Shown: positions 36,496 through 46,992 of the stretch, in pieces
Position numbering within the stretch: the first letter of the stretch is position 1
Layout: each line of letters begins with the position of its first letter
From: Pseudomonas sp. R-28-1W-6
GTDB lineage: Bacteria > Pseudomonadota > Gammaproteobacteria > Pseudomonadales > Pseudomonadaceae
Assembly (NCBI RefSeq): GCF_009799925.1
Contig: NZ_WELK01000002.1
Span: 124,001-188,000 of the forward strand
Length of the DNA stretch: 64,000 nucleotides
Direction: 5' to 3'
The notes under the pieces: model-generated
Told to the model about the DNA's origin: nothing
The model's database searches: none
The model's input: the letters and a program-made list of their open reading frames with translations, nothing else
Translations under genes and position numbers: made by a program

Positions 36496-36870
36496 ATGTC
36501 CCTGATCAACGAATACCGCGCCACCGAAGAAGCCATCAAGGAACTTCAAGAGCGCCTGAAGAATCTCTCGCAAGATGACAAACTGAAGAAAGAACTGGAA
36601 TTCGAAGGCAAACTGCGCACCCTGATGGGCGAATACCAGAAGTCGCTGCGCGACATCACCGCCCTGCTCGACCCGGAAGCCAAGCTGAGCAAGGCTCCGC
36701 GTGCCGCCAAGGCCACCGGCACCAAGCGCGCCCGCAAGGTCAAGCAGTACAAGAACCCGAACACCGGTGAAGTGATCGAAACCAAAGGCGGCAACCACAA
36801 GACCCTGAAAGAGTGGAAAGCCAAGTGGGGCGCCGCCGTTGTTGAAGGCTGGGCCACCCTGCTCGGTTAA
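36496..36870 (+). CDS. mvaT: H-NS-family transcriptional regulator MvaT
   Basis: A 124-residue nucleoid protein that silences A/T-rich DNA in pseudomonads. The N-terminal half (about 1-60) is a charged coiled coil for dimerisation (SLINEYRATEEAIKELQERL). A Lys/Arg/Ala linker follows. The C-terminal DNA-binding domain contains RKVKQYKNPNTGEVIETKGG, then NHKTLKEWKAKWG. The length and both halves agree with MvaT; the position next to purU and sbcB also fits. It is a likely controller of the accessory cluster's A/T-rich divergent region and of rsmZ, both in this window. That link is inference, though MvaT control of rsmZ is known in P. aeruginosa. Confidence 0.96.
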   Translation: MSLINEYRATEEAIKELQERLKNLSQDDKLKKELEFEGKLRTLMGEYQKSLRDITALLDPEAKLSKAPRAAKATGTKRARKVKQYKNPNTGEVIETKGGNHKTLKEWKAKWGAAVVEGWATLLG

Positions 36871-36891
36871 TTCGACAGCGCGTCAGCCAAT

Positions 36892-36919
36892 AAAAAGCCG
36901 GCAACTTGCCGGCTTTTTT
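36892..36919. terminator. Bidirectional terminator between mvaT and sbcB
   Basis: AAAAAGCCGGCAA, C, TTGCCGGCTTTTTT forms a strong inverted repeat with T-runs in both directions, between the convergent mvaT and sbcB genes. Confidence 0.92.
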
Positions 36920-36952
36920 GTTTCTCCGTATAGCCGCCATACTGCGGCGCAC

Positions 36953-38398
36953 TCACAACCGATATTTCGCCCGCAGCGCGGCGACATGTTCGCGCCAGAC
37001 CTGCAATACCTGCTGCTGTTCCGGACTGGCCTGCGGCCATTCATTGACCAGTGCCGCCTCGAACTGCTCCAGGGTATTCGGCGCACCCGCCTCGGCATTA
37101 CTCAGGCGAGTGCGGCAGAACGCCTGCCAGGCAGCCGTTTCTTCCGGCGACAGGGAGGCCGGGAAATTGCGGGCCCGATAGCGAAACAGCAACTCGGGCA
37201 AGCGTGCGTCGAGAAAACCCCAATTATCGCGCGCCAATTGCAGGGCACTGGCCTGGCGTACCTGTTCGCATAAACGTCGATCGCGGTCGCCGAGGAAACC
37301 GCCATACAGTTGTTGCTCCGGATCATCCAGCGCGGCGAACTCTTCCTCCGCATAGAGTGGCGCCAACTTCTCCTGCCATTGCGCCAAACCGTCACGCAAC
37401 AACCCCGCGCGCGCTTCGCACTCCGCCAAGTTCAACTGCAAGCGCGCAGTATCTTCGGCGCGCAACACCTTGAGCGACGCCACCACCGGGCAACGGTTGA
37501 TATGCAGCAGCTTCAGCGGCACCGGCAACTCGCCTTCGGCCAATTGATCGCGCCGGGTATACAGGCGCTGGCGCAGGGTCTGGGCATCCAGTTCCAGCAG
37601 CGGTCGCACATCGGCCTGCAAGTCGCAGACGATCAAGGCATTGCGATTGCGCGGGTGCCAGGCCAGCGGCAGCACCACGGCCAGGTAATTGCGGCTACCG
37701 GCAAAACGCCCGGAAATGTGCACCAATGGCTGCAGCAGACGAATCTGCTCCATGACCTTGTGCTTGCTGCGCAGCTGGAACAGGTAGTCGTACAGCTTGG
37801 GTTGCCGTTCGCGCAGCAGGCGCGCCAGGGCGATGGTCGCGCGCACGTCCGATAGCGCATCGTGCGCCTGGCCATGCTCGATACCGTTGGCCTCGGTCAG
37901 GCGCTCGAGCTTCAGCGACACCCGCCCCTCTTCGTCACGCGGCCACGCGATCCCTTCCGGGCGCAGGGCGTAGGCGGTGCGCAGCAGGTCGATCAGGTCC
38001 CAACGGCTGTTGCCGTTCTGCCACTCGCGGGCATAGGGGTCGTAGAAGTTGCGGTACAGGCCGTAGCGCGTCATCTCGTCGTCGAAACGCAGGCTGTTGT
38101 AGCCCGAGCCGCAGGTGCCGGGCAGCGCCAGCTCGGCATGCACCCGCGCCATGAACTCGGCCTCGCAGAGTCCCCGGTCGCGCAGGATCTGCGGGGTAAT
38201 CCCGGTGATCCGGCAGGCCGCCGGATGCGGCAGGATGTCGTCGCTCGGCTGGCAATAGATGTTCAATGGCTCGCCGATTTCGTTGAGCTGCTCGTCGGTA
38301 CGGATGCCCGCGACCTGCAACGGTCGATCATTGCGCGGGTTGATCCCGGTGGTTTCGTAGTCGTACCAGAAGATGCTTGAGCTCACGGCGGTTTCCAT
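36953..38398 (-). CDS. sbcB: Exodeoxyribonuclease I
   Basis: An approximately 481-residue 3'-5' single-strand DNA exonuclease used in recombination and mismatch repair. The DEDD motif I is FWYDYETTGINPRNDRPLQ. Further conserved blocks are GSGYNSLRFDDEMTRYGLYRNF and AHDALSDVRATIALARLL. The SH3-like and C-terminal regions characteristic of ExoI follow. The frame is open to 38440. The ATG at 38398 lacks a clear ribosome site, while a GTG at 38386 has GGA eight bases before it and gives the start (M)SSSIFWYDYETTG typical of the family. The shorter form may therefore be the real one. Confidence 0.93.
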   Translation of the reverse strand: METAVSSSIFWYDYETTGINPRNDRPLQVAGIRTDEQLNEIGEPLNIYCQPSDDILPHPAACRITGITPQILRDRGLCEAEFMARVHAELALPGTCGSGYNSLRFDDEMTRYGLYRNFYDPYAREWQNGNSRWDLIDLLRTAYALRPEGIAWPRDEEGRVSLKLERLTEANGIEHGQAHDALSDVRATIALARLLRERQPKLYDYLFQLRSKHKVMEQIRLLQPLVHISGRFAGSRNYLAVVLPLAWHPRNRNALIVCDLQADVRPLLELDAQTLRQRLYTRRDQLAEGELPVPLKLLHINRCPVVASLKVLRAEDTARLQLNLAECEARAGLLRDGLAQWQEKLAPLYAEEEFAALDDPEQQLYGGFLGDRDRRLCEQVRQASALQLARDNWGFLDARLPELLFRYRARNFPASLSPEETAAWQAFCRTRLSNAEAGAPNTLEQFEAALVNEWPQASPEQQQVLQVWREHVAALRAKYRL

Positions 38399-38559
38399 CG
38401 AGAAGAGGCTCGCGCAGTCTATCAGGCGCATACGGCGCACAAAAAACGCGAAAAAGCATGATTGCGCTCACGGGTGCGTAGCTGCAACTTGCTGCCGCCC
38501 CGCCACTGTCGCTAGGATGTGCTGTTCGTAATGGCGTCTCACTACACAAGGAAGTACAC

Positions 38560-39375
38560 ATGACCGACACAACCCTACAGAACCCCTATGCCATGCCGGG
38601 CAGCGCCCTGCAGGAAGCCACCGCCCCCGGGCAGGCGCCCTCGGTCGAGCAGGCCCTGAGCCGCGGCTACGACTTCTCCATCGGCACCCTGCTCGGTGAA
38701 GCCTGGAGCAAGACCAAGGGCACCAAAGGCGTGATCTGGGGCAGCTATCTGGTGTTCTGCGGCGCCATGATGGTCGCCTCCTTCCTCCTGTCGATCATCC
38801 TCTCCGTGTTCGGCGTACTCGGTGCCCTGGGCGCCTCGAGCCTGGGTGACAGTGCCGGTGGCGGCCTGCTGGCCGCAGGCGTGTTCGGTTTCTTGGTGAT
38901 CGGCCTGGGCGCGGGCCTGGTCATGCTCGCCGTGGTCTACCCCTTCGTGGCCGGCATCAACATGGTCGGCATCCGCCAGGCCGCCGGCCAGCCGGTACGC
39001 TTCGGCGAAGTGTTCAGCCACTTCGGGCGCACCCTGCCGCTGCTCCTGGCGGCGATCCTGATGGGCATCCTGGTGAATATCGGCTTCCTCCTGTTCGTCG
39101 TCCCGGGCATCTATCTGGCCGTCGCGTTCCTGCTGACCATCCCGCTGATCGTCGAGCGCAAGCTGTCGGCCTGGAACGCCATGCTGGTGTCGTGCAAGGC
39201 GATCAACCAGCACTGGTTCAAGGTGTTCTTCCTTTACCTGCTGCTCGGCGTGATCATGATGATCAGCATGATTCCGCTGGGCATCGGCCTGATCTGGACC
39301 GTGCCGATGTTCATCGTGGCCCAGGGCATTCTCTACCGCACCATCTTCGGTGTGCTGCCCGCACCGGCCAACTGA
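38560..39375 (+). CDS. Polytopic membrane protein of unknown function
   Basis: A 271-residue inner-membrane protein. A soluble N-terminus of about 60 residues (Gln/Pro/Ala-rich, then SRGYDFSIGTLLGEAWSKTKG) is followed by about five or six hydrophobic helices. Conserved-looking blocks are GIRQAAGQPVRFGEVF and FVVPGIYLAVAFLLTIPLIVE. These resemble the YciC-like or glycerophosphodiesterase-membrane-domain family, but there is no catalytic motif. A strong ribosome site, AAGGAAG, precedes the ATG. It stands upstream of the RDD/SpoIIM/MoxR operon, separated by 91 bases containing a perfect inverted repeat, so it may be a separate unit. Confidence 0.7.
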   Translation: MTDTTLQNPYAMPGSALQEATAPGQAPSVEQALSRGYDFSIGTLLGEAWSKTKGTKGVIWGSYLVFCGAMMVASFLLSIILSVFGVLGALGASSLGDSAGGGLLAAGVFGFLVIGLGAGLVMLAVVYPFVAGINMVGIRQAAGQPVRFGEVFSHFGRTLPLLLAAILMGILVNIGFLLFVVPGIYLAVAFLLTIPLIVERKLSAWNAMLVSCKAINQHWFKVFFLYLLLGVIMMISMIPLGIGLIWTVPMFIVAQGILYRTIFGVLPAPAN

Positions 39376-39390
39376 TTGCCAGCCAGCGCT

Positions 39391-39410
39391 CGGGCCGCCG
39401 CGGCGGCCCG
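39391..39410. repeat. Perfect GC-rich inverted repeat
   Basis: CGGGCCGCCG directly followed by CGGCGGCCCG forms a loop-less 20-base palindrome sixteen bases after the stop of the preceding membrane-protein gene. There is no T-run, so it is at best a weak terminator or an mRNA-stabilising hairpin. Confidence 0.5.
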
Positions 39411-39466
39411 ATTGCCTTCCCTCCTGCTGCTGGCTAGCATCAGGCTTTCTTCGATGCAGTTGACGA

Positions 39467-40201
39467 ATGCAGCCAACCCCGCCGAGCGTCGCCCCCGAGC
39501 CATCCCGCATCCGCGACAGGCTGCTGGATACGCGCCACCATGTCGAAACCCCGGAAGGCATTGATCTGGTCCTGCGCCCGGCCGGTGCGCTGCCGCGTAT
39601 CCTGGCCTTCGGCCTGGACCTGCTGATCCGCGGCGCCATCCTGCTGCTGATGTTCATCGTCATGGCCTTCCTCGGCCAGCTCGGCGTGGGCCTGGGCAGC
39701 ATTCTGCTGTTCCTGGTCAACTGGTGGTACATGGTGCTGTTCGAGGTGTTCAACCAGGGCCGCTCACCGGGCAAGCAGATCATGGGCCTGCGCGTGGTGC
39801 ATGACGACGGCACCCCGGTCGGCTGGGGCGCCTCGCTGACCCGCAACCTGCTGCGCTTCGTCGACATGCTGCCGGTCGGCTACTGCCTGGGGCTGGTCAG
39901 CTGCCTGTGCCATCCGGCCTTCAAGCGCCTGGGCGACCTGGCCGCCGGGACCCTGGTGGTCTATCGCGACGAGAACGGCAGCCGTCCGCTGATTGCGGCC
40001 GGCGACAGCGAGCGCCCGCCGTTTCGCCTGAGCCTCGCCGAACAGCGCGCCCTGCAAGGCTTTGCCGAACGCCAGGCGGGCCTGTCCGCGGCCCGCCGCC
40101 AGGAGCTGGCCGGCATCCTCGCCGAGCCCCTGCAAGTGCCGCCGGAGCAGGCCGAGGCCCGCCTCAACAACATCGCCCGCGGCCTGCTGGGGGCGACATG
40201 A
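39467..40201 (+). CDS. RDD-family membrane protein
   Basis: A 244-residue protein with the RDD domain (about residues 20-165). It shows PRILAFGLDLLIRGAILLLMF in the first helix, FNQGRSPGKQIMGLRVVHDDG in the conserved loop, and RNLLRFVDMLPVGYCLGLVS. A cytoplasmic C-terminal helical region follows. RDD proteins are transporters or membrane accessory proteins of unclear substrate. The stop overlaps the SpoIIM-like start by four bases (ATGA), so it is the first clear member of the RDD-SpoIIM-DUF4129-DUF4350-MoxR-DUF58 operon. Confidence 0.87.
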   Translation: MQPTPPSVAPEPSRIRDRLLDTRHHVETPEGIDLVLRPAGALPRILAFGLDLLIRGAILLLMFIVMAFLGQLGVGLGSILLFLVNWWYMVLFEVFNQGRSPGKQIMGLRVVHDDGTPVGWGASLTRNLLRFVDMLPVGYCLGLVSCLCHPAFKRLGDLAAGTLVVYRDENGSRPLIAAGDSERPPFRLSLAEQRALQGFAERQAGLSAARRQELAGILAEPLQVPPEQAEARLNNIARGLLGAT

Positions 40202-41178
40202 AGCAGCACCTGTTCGAGCACAAGCACGCCGCCGACTGGCAACGCTTCACCCAGCTGCTCGGCCAGCTGGAGCGCGGCAAGGCCGACAGCAAGGCCTGCG
40301 AAAGCTTTGCCGCCGATTACCGCCATCTGTGCCAGCACCTGGCCCTGGCCGAGGAGCGTGGCTACAGCAGCCACCTGATCGACCAGCTGCAACAGCTGGC
40401 GATGCGCGGCCACCAGCAGTTCTACCGCCACCGCAGCCACCTGCTGGCGCAGATGATCCGCTTCCTGATCAGCGGCTTCCCGCAACTGATCCGCAGCGAA
40501 TGGCGCTGCGTGCTGGCCGGCTGCCTGCTGTTCTTCGGCAGCCTGATCGGCATGGGCCTGCTCACCTGGCAGTTCCCCGAGCTGATCTACGGCCTGCTCG
40601 ACCCGGCCCAGGTCAGCGACATGGAACGCATGTACGATCCCGATGCCCGGCGCATCGGCCGCTTCAGCGAACGCGACTCGGGCGATGACTGGATGATGTT
40701 CGGCTTCTACATCATGAACAACATCGGCATCGCCTTTCAGACCTTCGCCAGCGGCCTGCTGTTCGGCCTCGGCAGCCTGTTCTTCCTGCTGTTCAACGGC
40801 CTGATGATCGGTGCCGTCGCCGGCCACCTGACCCGCATCGGCTACAGCGAAACCTTCTGGTCCTTCGTCATCGGCCATGGCGCCTTCGAGCTGACCGCCA
40901 TCGCCTTCGCCGGCGCCGCGGGGCTCAAGCTCGGCTGGGCCCTGCTCGCCCCGGGCCGCCTGCGCCGCGGCGAAGCCCTGCGCCAGGCCTCCGGGCGCAG
41001 CATCCAGCTGGTCGCCGGGGTGATCCTGTTCCTGGTCATCGCCGCCTTTGTCGAGGCGTTCTGGTCGTCCATGACCTACACCACACCGACCATCAAGTAC
41101 CTGGTTGGCACGGCCCTGTGGCTGCTGGTGATCGCCTATTTCGTTTTTGCCGGACGCCACCGCCATGCGCCTGACTGA
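40198..41178 (+). CDS. SpoIIM-like (stage II sporulation protein M family) membrane protein
   Basis: A 326-residue protein. The N-terminal 95 residues are soluble and helical (WQRFTQLLGQLERGKADS). About five membrane helices follow, with the family block DDWMMFGFYIMNNIGIAFQTFASG and SFVIGHGAFELTAIAFAGAAGLKLG. Pseudomonads do not sporulate; this SpoIIM branch is a standard partner of MoxR-DUF58 operons, where it may form part of an envelope complex. The start overlaps the RDD stop, and the gene ends 14 bases inside the next gene. Confidence 0.87.
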   Translation: MKQHLFEHKHAADWQRFTQLLGQLERGKADSKACESFAADYRHLCQHLALAEERGYSSHLIDQLQQLAMRGHQQFYRHRSHLLAQMIRFLISGFPQLIRSEWRCVLAGCLLFFGSLIGMGLLTWQFPELIYGLLDPAQVSDMERMYDPDARRIGRFSERDSGDDWMMFGFYIMNNIGIAFQTFASGLLFGLGSLFFLLFNGLMIGAVAGHLTRIGYSETFWSFVIGHGAFELTAIAFAGAAGLKLGWALLAPGRLRRGEALRQASGRSIQLVAGVILFLVIAAFVEAFWSSMTYTTPTIKYLVGTALWLLVIAYFVFAGRHRHAPD

Positions 41179-42751
41179 CGCCAGCGTCGCCATCCGCCCG
41201 CGCAGCGCCTGGGAAGCCGTCGACCTCGGCGTGCTCCTGGCGCAGCGCCACGCCGGCCTGCTGATGGGCAGCTGGGCCATCGTCACCCTGCCGGTGTTCA
41301 CCCTGCTCAGCCTGCTGCTGTGGCAATACCCGACGCTCTCCGTGCTGATCTTCTGGTGGCTCAAGCCGGCCTGGGAGCGCCTGCCGCTGTATATCCTGTC
41401 GCATGCCCTGTTCGGCGATACCCCCTCGCTCAGGCAGGCACTCAAGGCCCTGCCCGGCCTGCTCAAGCCGCAACTGCTGGCCAGCCTGACCTGGCGCCGC
41501 TTCAGCCCGACGCGCAGCTTCGACCTGCCGGTGCTGCAGCTCGAAGGCCTCGCCGGCGAGGCCCGCAGCAAGCGCCTGGTGGTACTGGGCCTGGGCAACA
41601 GCGGCGGGCCGACCTGGCTGACCGTACTCGGCGTGCACCTGGAAGGGGTGTTCTGCTTCGGCCTGATCGGCCTGCTCTACCTGCTGCTGCCGCAGCAGAT
41701 GAAGACCGACTGGGACTGGCAGAGCATGCTCAGCGGCGGCCAGGCCGAGTGGCTGTGGCTGGAACACCTGTCCAACCTGCTCTACGCCCTGGTGCTGGTG
41801 TTCTGGGAACCGATCTACGTGGCCTGTGGCTTCACCCTCTACCTCAACCGGCGCACCGCGCTGGAGGCCTGGGACATCGAGCTGGTCTTCCGCCGCCTGC
41901 GCCAGCGCCTGACCGGCAGCGCCTACGCCCTGCTCCTGGTTGGCGCCCTGTTCGCCCTGGTTCCGAGCCCCTCGGCCTGGGCCGAGGACGCCGCCGGCAG
42001 CTGCCCGATTCCCGTCGAAGACCCGAACGGCCCGGACGCCCCGCGCCTGCTCAAGCAGCCGTTGACCAGCCAGGCCGCCCACGACAGCATCACCCGGCTG
42101 CTCGACCAGCCGCCGTTCGAACACCGCGAGACGGTGACCCGCTGGCGCTTCGGCGATGAGCAGAACAAGGCCGAGGACAAGCCGCGGGACGAGAGCCAAG
42201 GCCTGCTCGAAGCCCTGCAGAACCTCGGCGCGCTGAGCGACTACCTGAAGAAGCTGGAAATCGTCGCGCTGATCTTCGAAGTGCTGCTGTGGGCCGCGCT
42301 GATCGGTCTGATCCTGCTGCTGGTGTGGCGCTATCGCGAATGGCTGAGCACCTTCGCCGGCCGCCTCGGCCTGCCGCAACGGCGCATCCGCGAGATGCCG
42401 AGCCAGCTGTTCGGCCTGGAAGTGGCCCCGGAAAGCCTGCCCGACGACGTCGCCAGCGCAGCCGAGCGACTCTGGGACGAACAACCGCGCGAGGCCCTCG
42501 GCCTGCTCTACCGCGCCCTGCTCAGCCGCCTGCTGCACGACTTGCGCCTGCCGCTGAAGGGCTCGCACACCGAGGGCGAGGTGCTGCAACTGGTGCAGCA
42601 CCTCGACCAGGCCGAACTGAGCCGCTTCAGCACGGTCCTGACCCGCCACTGGCAGAACCTCGCCTACGGCCATCGTCTGCCGCCGGCTGCGCTCAAGCAG
42701 GGCCTGTGCGATGCCTGGCGCCGCCTGTTCCCGACGGGAGCGACGGCATGA
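41165..42751 (+). CDS. DUF4129-containing membrane protein
   Basis: A 528-residue protein. The N-terminal half carries several hydrophobic helices (WAIVTLPVFTLLSLLLW, HLEGVFCFGLIGLLYLLLP, and one near residue 260). A periplasmic stretch follows (about 280-360), then another helix (LIFEVLLWAALIGLILLLVW). The C-terminal cytoplasmic DUF4129 region contains EQPREALGLLYRALLSRLLHD and GSHTEGEVLQL. DUF4129 occurs almost always with MoxR/DUF58 genes and resembles part of transglutaminase-like membrane proteins. The ATG at 41165 is preferred over one six codons earlier because it begins MRLTDASVAIRPR. The stop overlaps the DUF4350 start by four bases. Confidence 0.83.
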   Translation: MRLTDASVAIRPRSAWEAVDLGVLLAQRHAGLLMGSWAIVTLPVFTLLSLLLWQYPTLSVLIFWWLKPAWERLPLYILSHALFGDTPSLRQALKALPGLLKPQLLASLTWRRFSPTRSFDLPVLQLEGLAGEARSKRLVVLGLGNSGGPTWLTVLGVHLEGVFCFGLIGLLYLLLPQQMKTDWDWQSMLSGGQAEWLWLEHLSNLLYALVLVFWEPIYVACGFTLYLNRRTALEAWDIELVFRRLRQRLTGSAYALLLVGALFALVPSPSAWAEDAAGSCPIPVEDPNGPDAPRLLKQPLTSQAAHDSITRLLDQPPFEHRETVTRWRFGDEQNKAEDKPRDESQGLLEALQNLGALSDYLKKLEIVALIFEVLLWAALIGLILLLVWRYREWLSTFAGRLGLPQRRIREMPSQLFGLEVAPESLPDDVASAAERLWDEQPREALGLLYRALLSRLLHDLRLPLKGSHTEGEVLQLVQHLDQAELSRFSTVLTRHWQNLAYGHRLPPAALKQGLCDAWRRLFPTGATA

Positions 42752-44054
42752 GCCGGACCGGCAGATTCGCCCTCGGCGGCCTTCTCGTCCTGGCGCTCGG
42801 CCTGCTGGCCATCTATGTCCTGGGCCAGCTGCAACCCTACGAGAAGACCCTCAAGCTCGGCCCGGCGCCGGAGGTCGACGCCGATCCCTACCTGGCCGCC
42901 GAATACTTCCTGCGCGAACGCCAGATCGCGGTCAGCCGCGCCGACGGCCTGGCCGTGCTGCGCCAGCTGCCGGCACCCGGGCAGACCCTGATGCTGCTCA
43001 GCAGCCGCGAGGACATGACCCCGCGCCAGGCCCGCCAGGTGCTGGAATGGACGGCCAAGGGCGGCCATCTGGTGTTCGTCGCGGAAAGCCTGTGGGACGA
43101 GGAACAGGGCAAGAGCGACGACCTGCTGCTCGACAGCCTGGGCATCCAGCAGCACCTGACCGAAGACCTCGACGAGGCGGCGGACGGTGACGAGGACAGC
43201 AGCACCAGCGAGGCCGACGAGCAGGCCGACGCGGACGCCGACAGCGCCACGGACAGCGACGCCGCCGAGCCCGCCGAAGCGGCCGGCGACAACGAGGACG
43301 AGCTCGGCGAGGCGGTCGCCGCACAGGTCGAGGCCGAGGATGACGACCGTTACCCGGAGCTGACCAAGCTCTACCTGGAGAACGAGCAGGCCCCGGCCTA
43401 CGTCGACTTCGACACCGACTTCCACCTCTACGACGCCAAGAACCGGGCCCATGCCTGGGCCAACAGCGGCGCAGCCACGCACATGCTGCAGCTGTACCAC
43501 GGCGACGGCCTGGTCACCGTGCTCACCGACGCCTGGCTCTGGCAGAACGACAGCATCGATGCCTACGACAACGCCTGGCTGCTCTGGTACCTCAGCCAGG
43601 ACAGCAGCGTCACCCTGCTCTACAGCAAGGTGCGCGACAGCCTGCTCAGCCAGCTGTTCGAGCACTACCCCGCCGCGCTCACCGCCCTGGCCCTGCTGAT
43701 CGTCCTGCTGCTGTGGCATGCCGGCCTGCGCCACGGCCCGCTGCAGAGCCCGCCCAGCCATGCCCGCCGGCAACTGGAGGAACACCTGCGCGGCAGCGCC
43801 GACTTCCTGTTGCGCCGCACCAGCCAGCAGCACCTGCTGCACAGCCTGCAGCGCGATATCCAGCGCCGCGCCCGCCACCGCCACCCGGGCTTCGAACGCC
43901 TGGCCGTGGCCGATCAGTGGCAAGTGCTCGGCCGCCTCACCCGCATCCCCACCAGCGCCATCAGCCAAGCCATGCGCCCCGCGCCTGCGCACAAGCTGTC
44001 CGCTGCCGACTTCACCCGTCAGGTCGCCAACCTGCAAACCCTCAGGAATGCCCT

Positions 44055-44058
<4 letters not shown>
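42748..44058 (+). CDS. DUF4350-domain protein with acidic insert
   Basis: A 436-residue protein. A signal anchor (residues 6-26) is followed by the DUF4350 domain (about 30-300), which resembles a glutamine-amidotransferase-like fold in MoxR operons (LLSSREDMTPRQARQVLEW, GGHLVFVAESLWD). Another membrane helix lies near 310-325 (ALTALALLIVLLLWH), before a cytoplasmic tail (SADFLLRRTSQQHLLHSL). Within the domain, about residues 143-200 form a low-complexity run of Asp, Glu, Ala and Ser not typical of the fold. The four-base overlaps with both neighbours show tight translational coupling. Confidence 0.82.
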
Positions 44059-45098
<1,040 letters not shown>

Positions 45099-45135
45099 TG
45101 CGGCGCCCACCGCTGCTGCGAGGCCCGCGCCCGGC

Positions 45136-46467
45136 ATGAAACCTTCGCGCCTCCTGCTCGGCCTGCTCGGCGTGCTGCTGACCCTGGCCATCGTCCTGGG
45201 CAGCCTGCCGCTGCTCAAGGTCCAGCTGCCGCAAACCCTGCAAGCACTGTGGTGGAGCCTGCTGCTGTGCCTGCTGCTGGTCGCCGTGGCCGACGCCCTG
45301 TGGCTGCGCCGCCTGCCCTCGCCGCGCCTGCAGCGCCAGCTGCCGGGCAACCTGCCGCTGGGGCGCTGGAGCGAAGTGCGCCTGACCCTGCAGCACGACT
45401 ACAGCCAGGTGCTGACGGTCGAACTGTTCGACCATGTGCCCGAACGCATGGCATTCGAATACCTGCCGCAGCGGGTCGAGCTGCGCCCCGGCGAACAGAC
45501 CCAGTGCGGCTACCGAGTGCGTCCGCTGCAGCGCGGGCACTTCCGCTTCGCCCGCTGCGAACTCAACCTGCCCAGCCCGCTGCGGCTGTGGCAGGGCCGG
45601 CGCTACCTGGAGCTGGCGGGGGAAACCCGCGTCTACCCGGACTTCGCCCGTATCTACGGGGCCCAGCTGATGGCGGTGGACGACTGGCTCAGCCAGCTCG
45701 GCGTGCGCCAGCGCCAGCGCCGCGGCCTGGGCCTGGAGTTCCACCAGCTGCGCGAATTCCGCGAGGGCGACACCCTGCGCCAGATCGACTGGAAGGCCAC
45801 CGCGCGCAAGCGCACGCCGATCGCCCGCGAATACCAGGACGAACGCGACCAGCAGATCGTCTTCCTGCTCGACTGCGGGCGACGCATGCGCAGCCATGAC
45901 GGCGACCTGTCGCACTTCGATCACGCCCTCAATGCCAGCCTGCTGCTCAGCTACGTGGCCCTGCGCCAGGGCGATGCCGTGGGCCTGGCAACCTTCGCCG
46001 GCGACCGCGACCAGTTCGTCCCGCCGGTCAAGGGCCAGGCGCACATCAGCAGCCTGCTCAACGCCGTGTACGCCCTGGACAGCACCCGCCGCCCGGCCGA
46101 CTACGCCGCGGCGATCAACCAGCTGCTGGTGCGCCAGCGGCGCCGCGCCCTGGTGGTGCTGGTGACCAACCTGCGCGACGAAGACGACGAAGAGCTGCTC
46201 GGCGCGGTCAAGCGCCTCAGCCGCCAGCACCGCGTGCTGATCGCCAGCCTGCGCGAGGAAGTGCTCGACCAGCTGCGCCAGACCCCGGTCGACAGCTACG
46301 AGCAGGCGCTCGGCTACTGCGGCACGGTGAACTACCTGAATGCCCGCGCCGGCCTGCACGAACGCCTGCTGGCCAACGGCATTCCGGTACTCGACGCGCG
46401 CCCCGGCGAGCTGGGCCCGCAACTGGTCAGTCGCTACCTGGAATGGAAAAAGGCCGGGGTGCTCTGA
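45136..46467 (+). CDS. DUF58-domain protein, partner of MoxR
   Basis: A 443-residue protein. Two N-terminal hydrophobic helices (about residues 5-25 and 36-56) anchor a beta-rich region. The DUF58 motif follows: GLEFHQLREFREGDTLRQIDWKATARK near residue 200. The C-terminal half is VWA-like (QQIVFLLDCGRRM, then LVVLVTNLRDEDDEELL), with an imperfect MIDAS-like DCGRR in place of DxSxS. It is the last gene of the operon. A GC-rich hairpin spans the stop codon. Confidence 0.88.
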   Translation: MKPSRLLLGLLGVLLTLAIVLGSLPLLKVQLPQTLQALWWSLLLCLLLVAVADALWLRRLPSPRLQRQLPGNLPLGRWSEVRLTLQHDYSQVLTVELFDHVPERMAFEYLPQRVELRPGEQTQCGYRVRPLQRGHFRFARCELNLPSPLRLWQGRRYLELAGETRVYPDFARIYGAQLMAVDDWLSQLGVRQRQRRGLGLEFHQLREFREGDTLRQIDWKATARKRTPIAREYQDERDQQIVFLLDCGRRMRSHDGDLSHFDHALNASLLLSYVALRQGDAVGLATFAGDRDQFVPPVKGQAHISSLLNAVYALDSTRRPADYAAAINQLLVRQRRRALVVLVTNLRDEDDEELLGAVKRLSRQHRVLIASLREEVLDQLRQTPVDSYEQALGYCGTVNYLNARAGLHERLLANGIPVLDARPGELGPQLVSRYLEWKKAGVL

Positions 46468-46481
46468 GCACCGCCGGCCTT
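46450..46481. terminator. Imperfect hairpin over the end of the DUF58 gene, possible terminator
   Basis: AAGGCCGG/GTGCTC pairs with GAGCAC/CGCCGGCCTT around the TGA of the DUF58 gene, between convergent genes. There is no good T-run, so efficiency is doubtful. Confidence 0.4.
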
Positions 46482-46523
46482 CCTGGAGCGCGCTTTGCGC
46501 CTATGCGCTAACGGGGAAGCGCC

Positions 46524-46889
46524 TCAGCCGAGCAGGATCACCGCCCAGACCACCGCGATCAGGCTGAGGGAGACGAACTGCGCGGCGCTGCCCATGTCCT
46601 TGGCGTTCTTCGACAGAGGATGGCGGTCCAGCGAGATGCGGTCGATCGCCGCCTCCACCGCCGAGTTGAACAGCTCGACGATCAGCGACAGCAGGCCCAC
46701 GGCGATCATCAGCGCGCGCTCCACCGGGCTCACCTCGAGCCAGAAGGCCAGCGGCAGCAGCACCACGTTGAGCAGCACCAGCTGGCGGAACGCGGCCTCG
46801 CCGGTGAAGGCGGCCCGCAGGCCGTCCAGCGAATAGCCGGCCGCATTGAGGATACGTTTCAGGCCGGTCTGGCCCTTGAATGGCGACAT
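46524..46889 (-). CDS. dgkA: Diacylglycerol kinase
   Basis: A 121-residue small integral membrane kinase that phosphorylates diacylglycerol to phosphatidate, recycling lipid made during envelope glucan synthesis. It has three membrane helices. The hallmark VELFNSAVEAAIDR, with catalytic Glu and Asn, is in the middle, together with AFRQLVLLN and HPLSKNAKDMGSAAQ. The length is normal for DgkA. It sits next to the ErdR-type regulator gene, the order seen in P. aeruginosa from memory. Confidence 0.95.
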   Translation of the reverse strand: MSPFKGQTGLKRILNAAGYSLDGLRAAFTGEAAFRQLVLLNVVLLPLAFWLEVSPVERALMIAVGLLSLIVELFNSAVEAAIDRISLDRHPLSKNAKDMGSAAQFVSLSLIAVVWAVILLG

Positions 46890-46992
46890 TGCTTGGTTAC
46901 CTGAAGCTGAGGATGGCGGAGCTTAGGCCCGGCCCGGTCAAAAAATCGTGAATACGCCCGGCGCAGGTGCGTGCTGACAACGGCTGTGGCCG

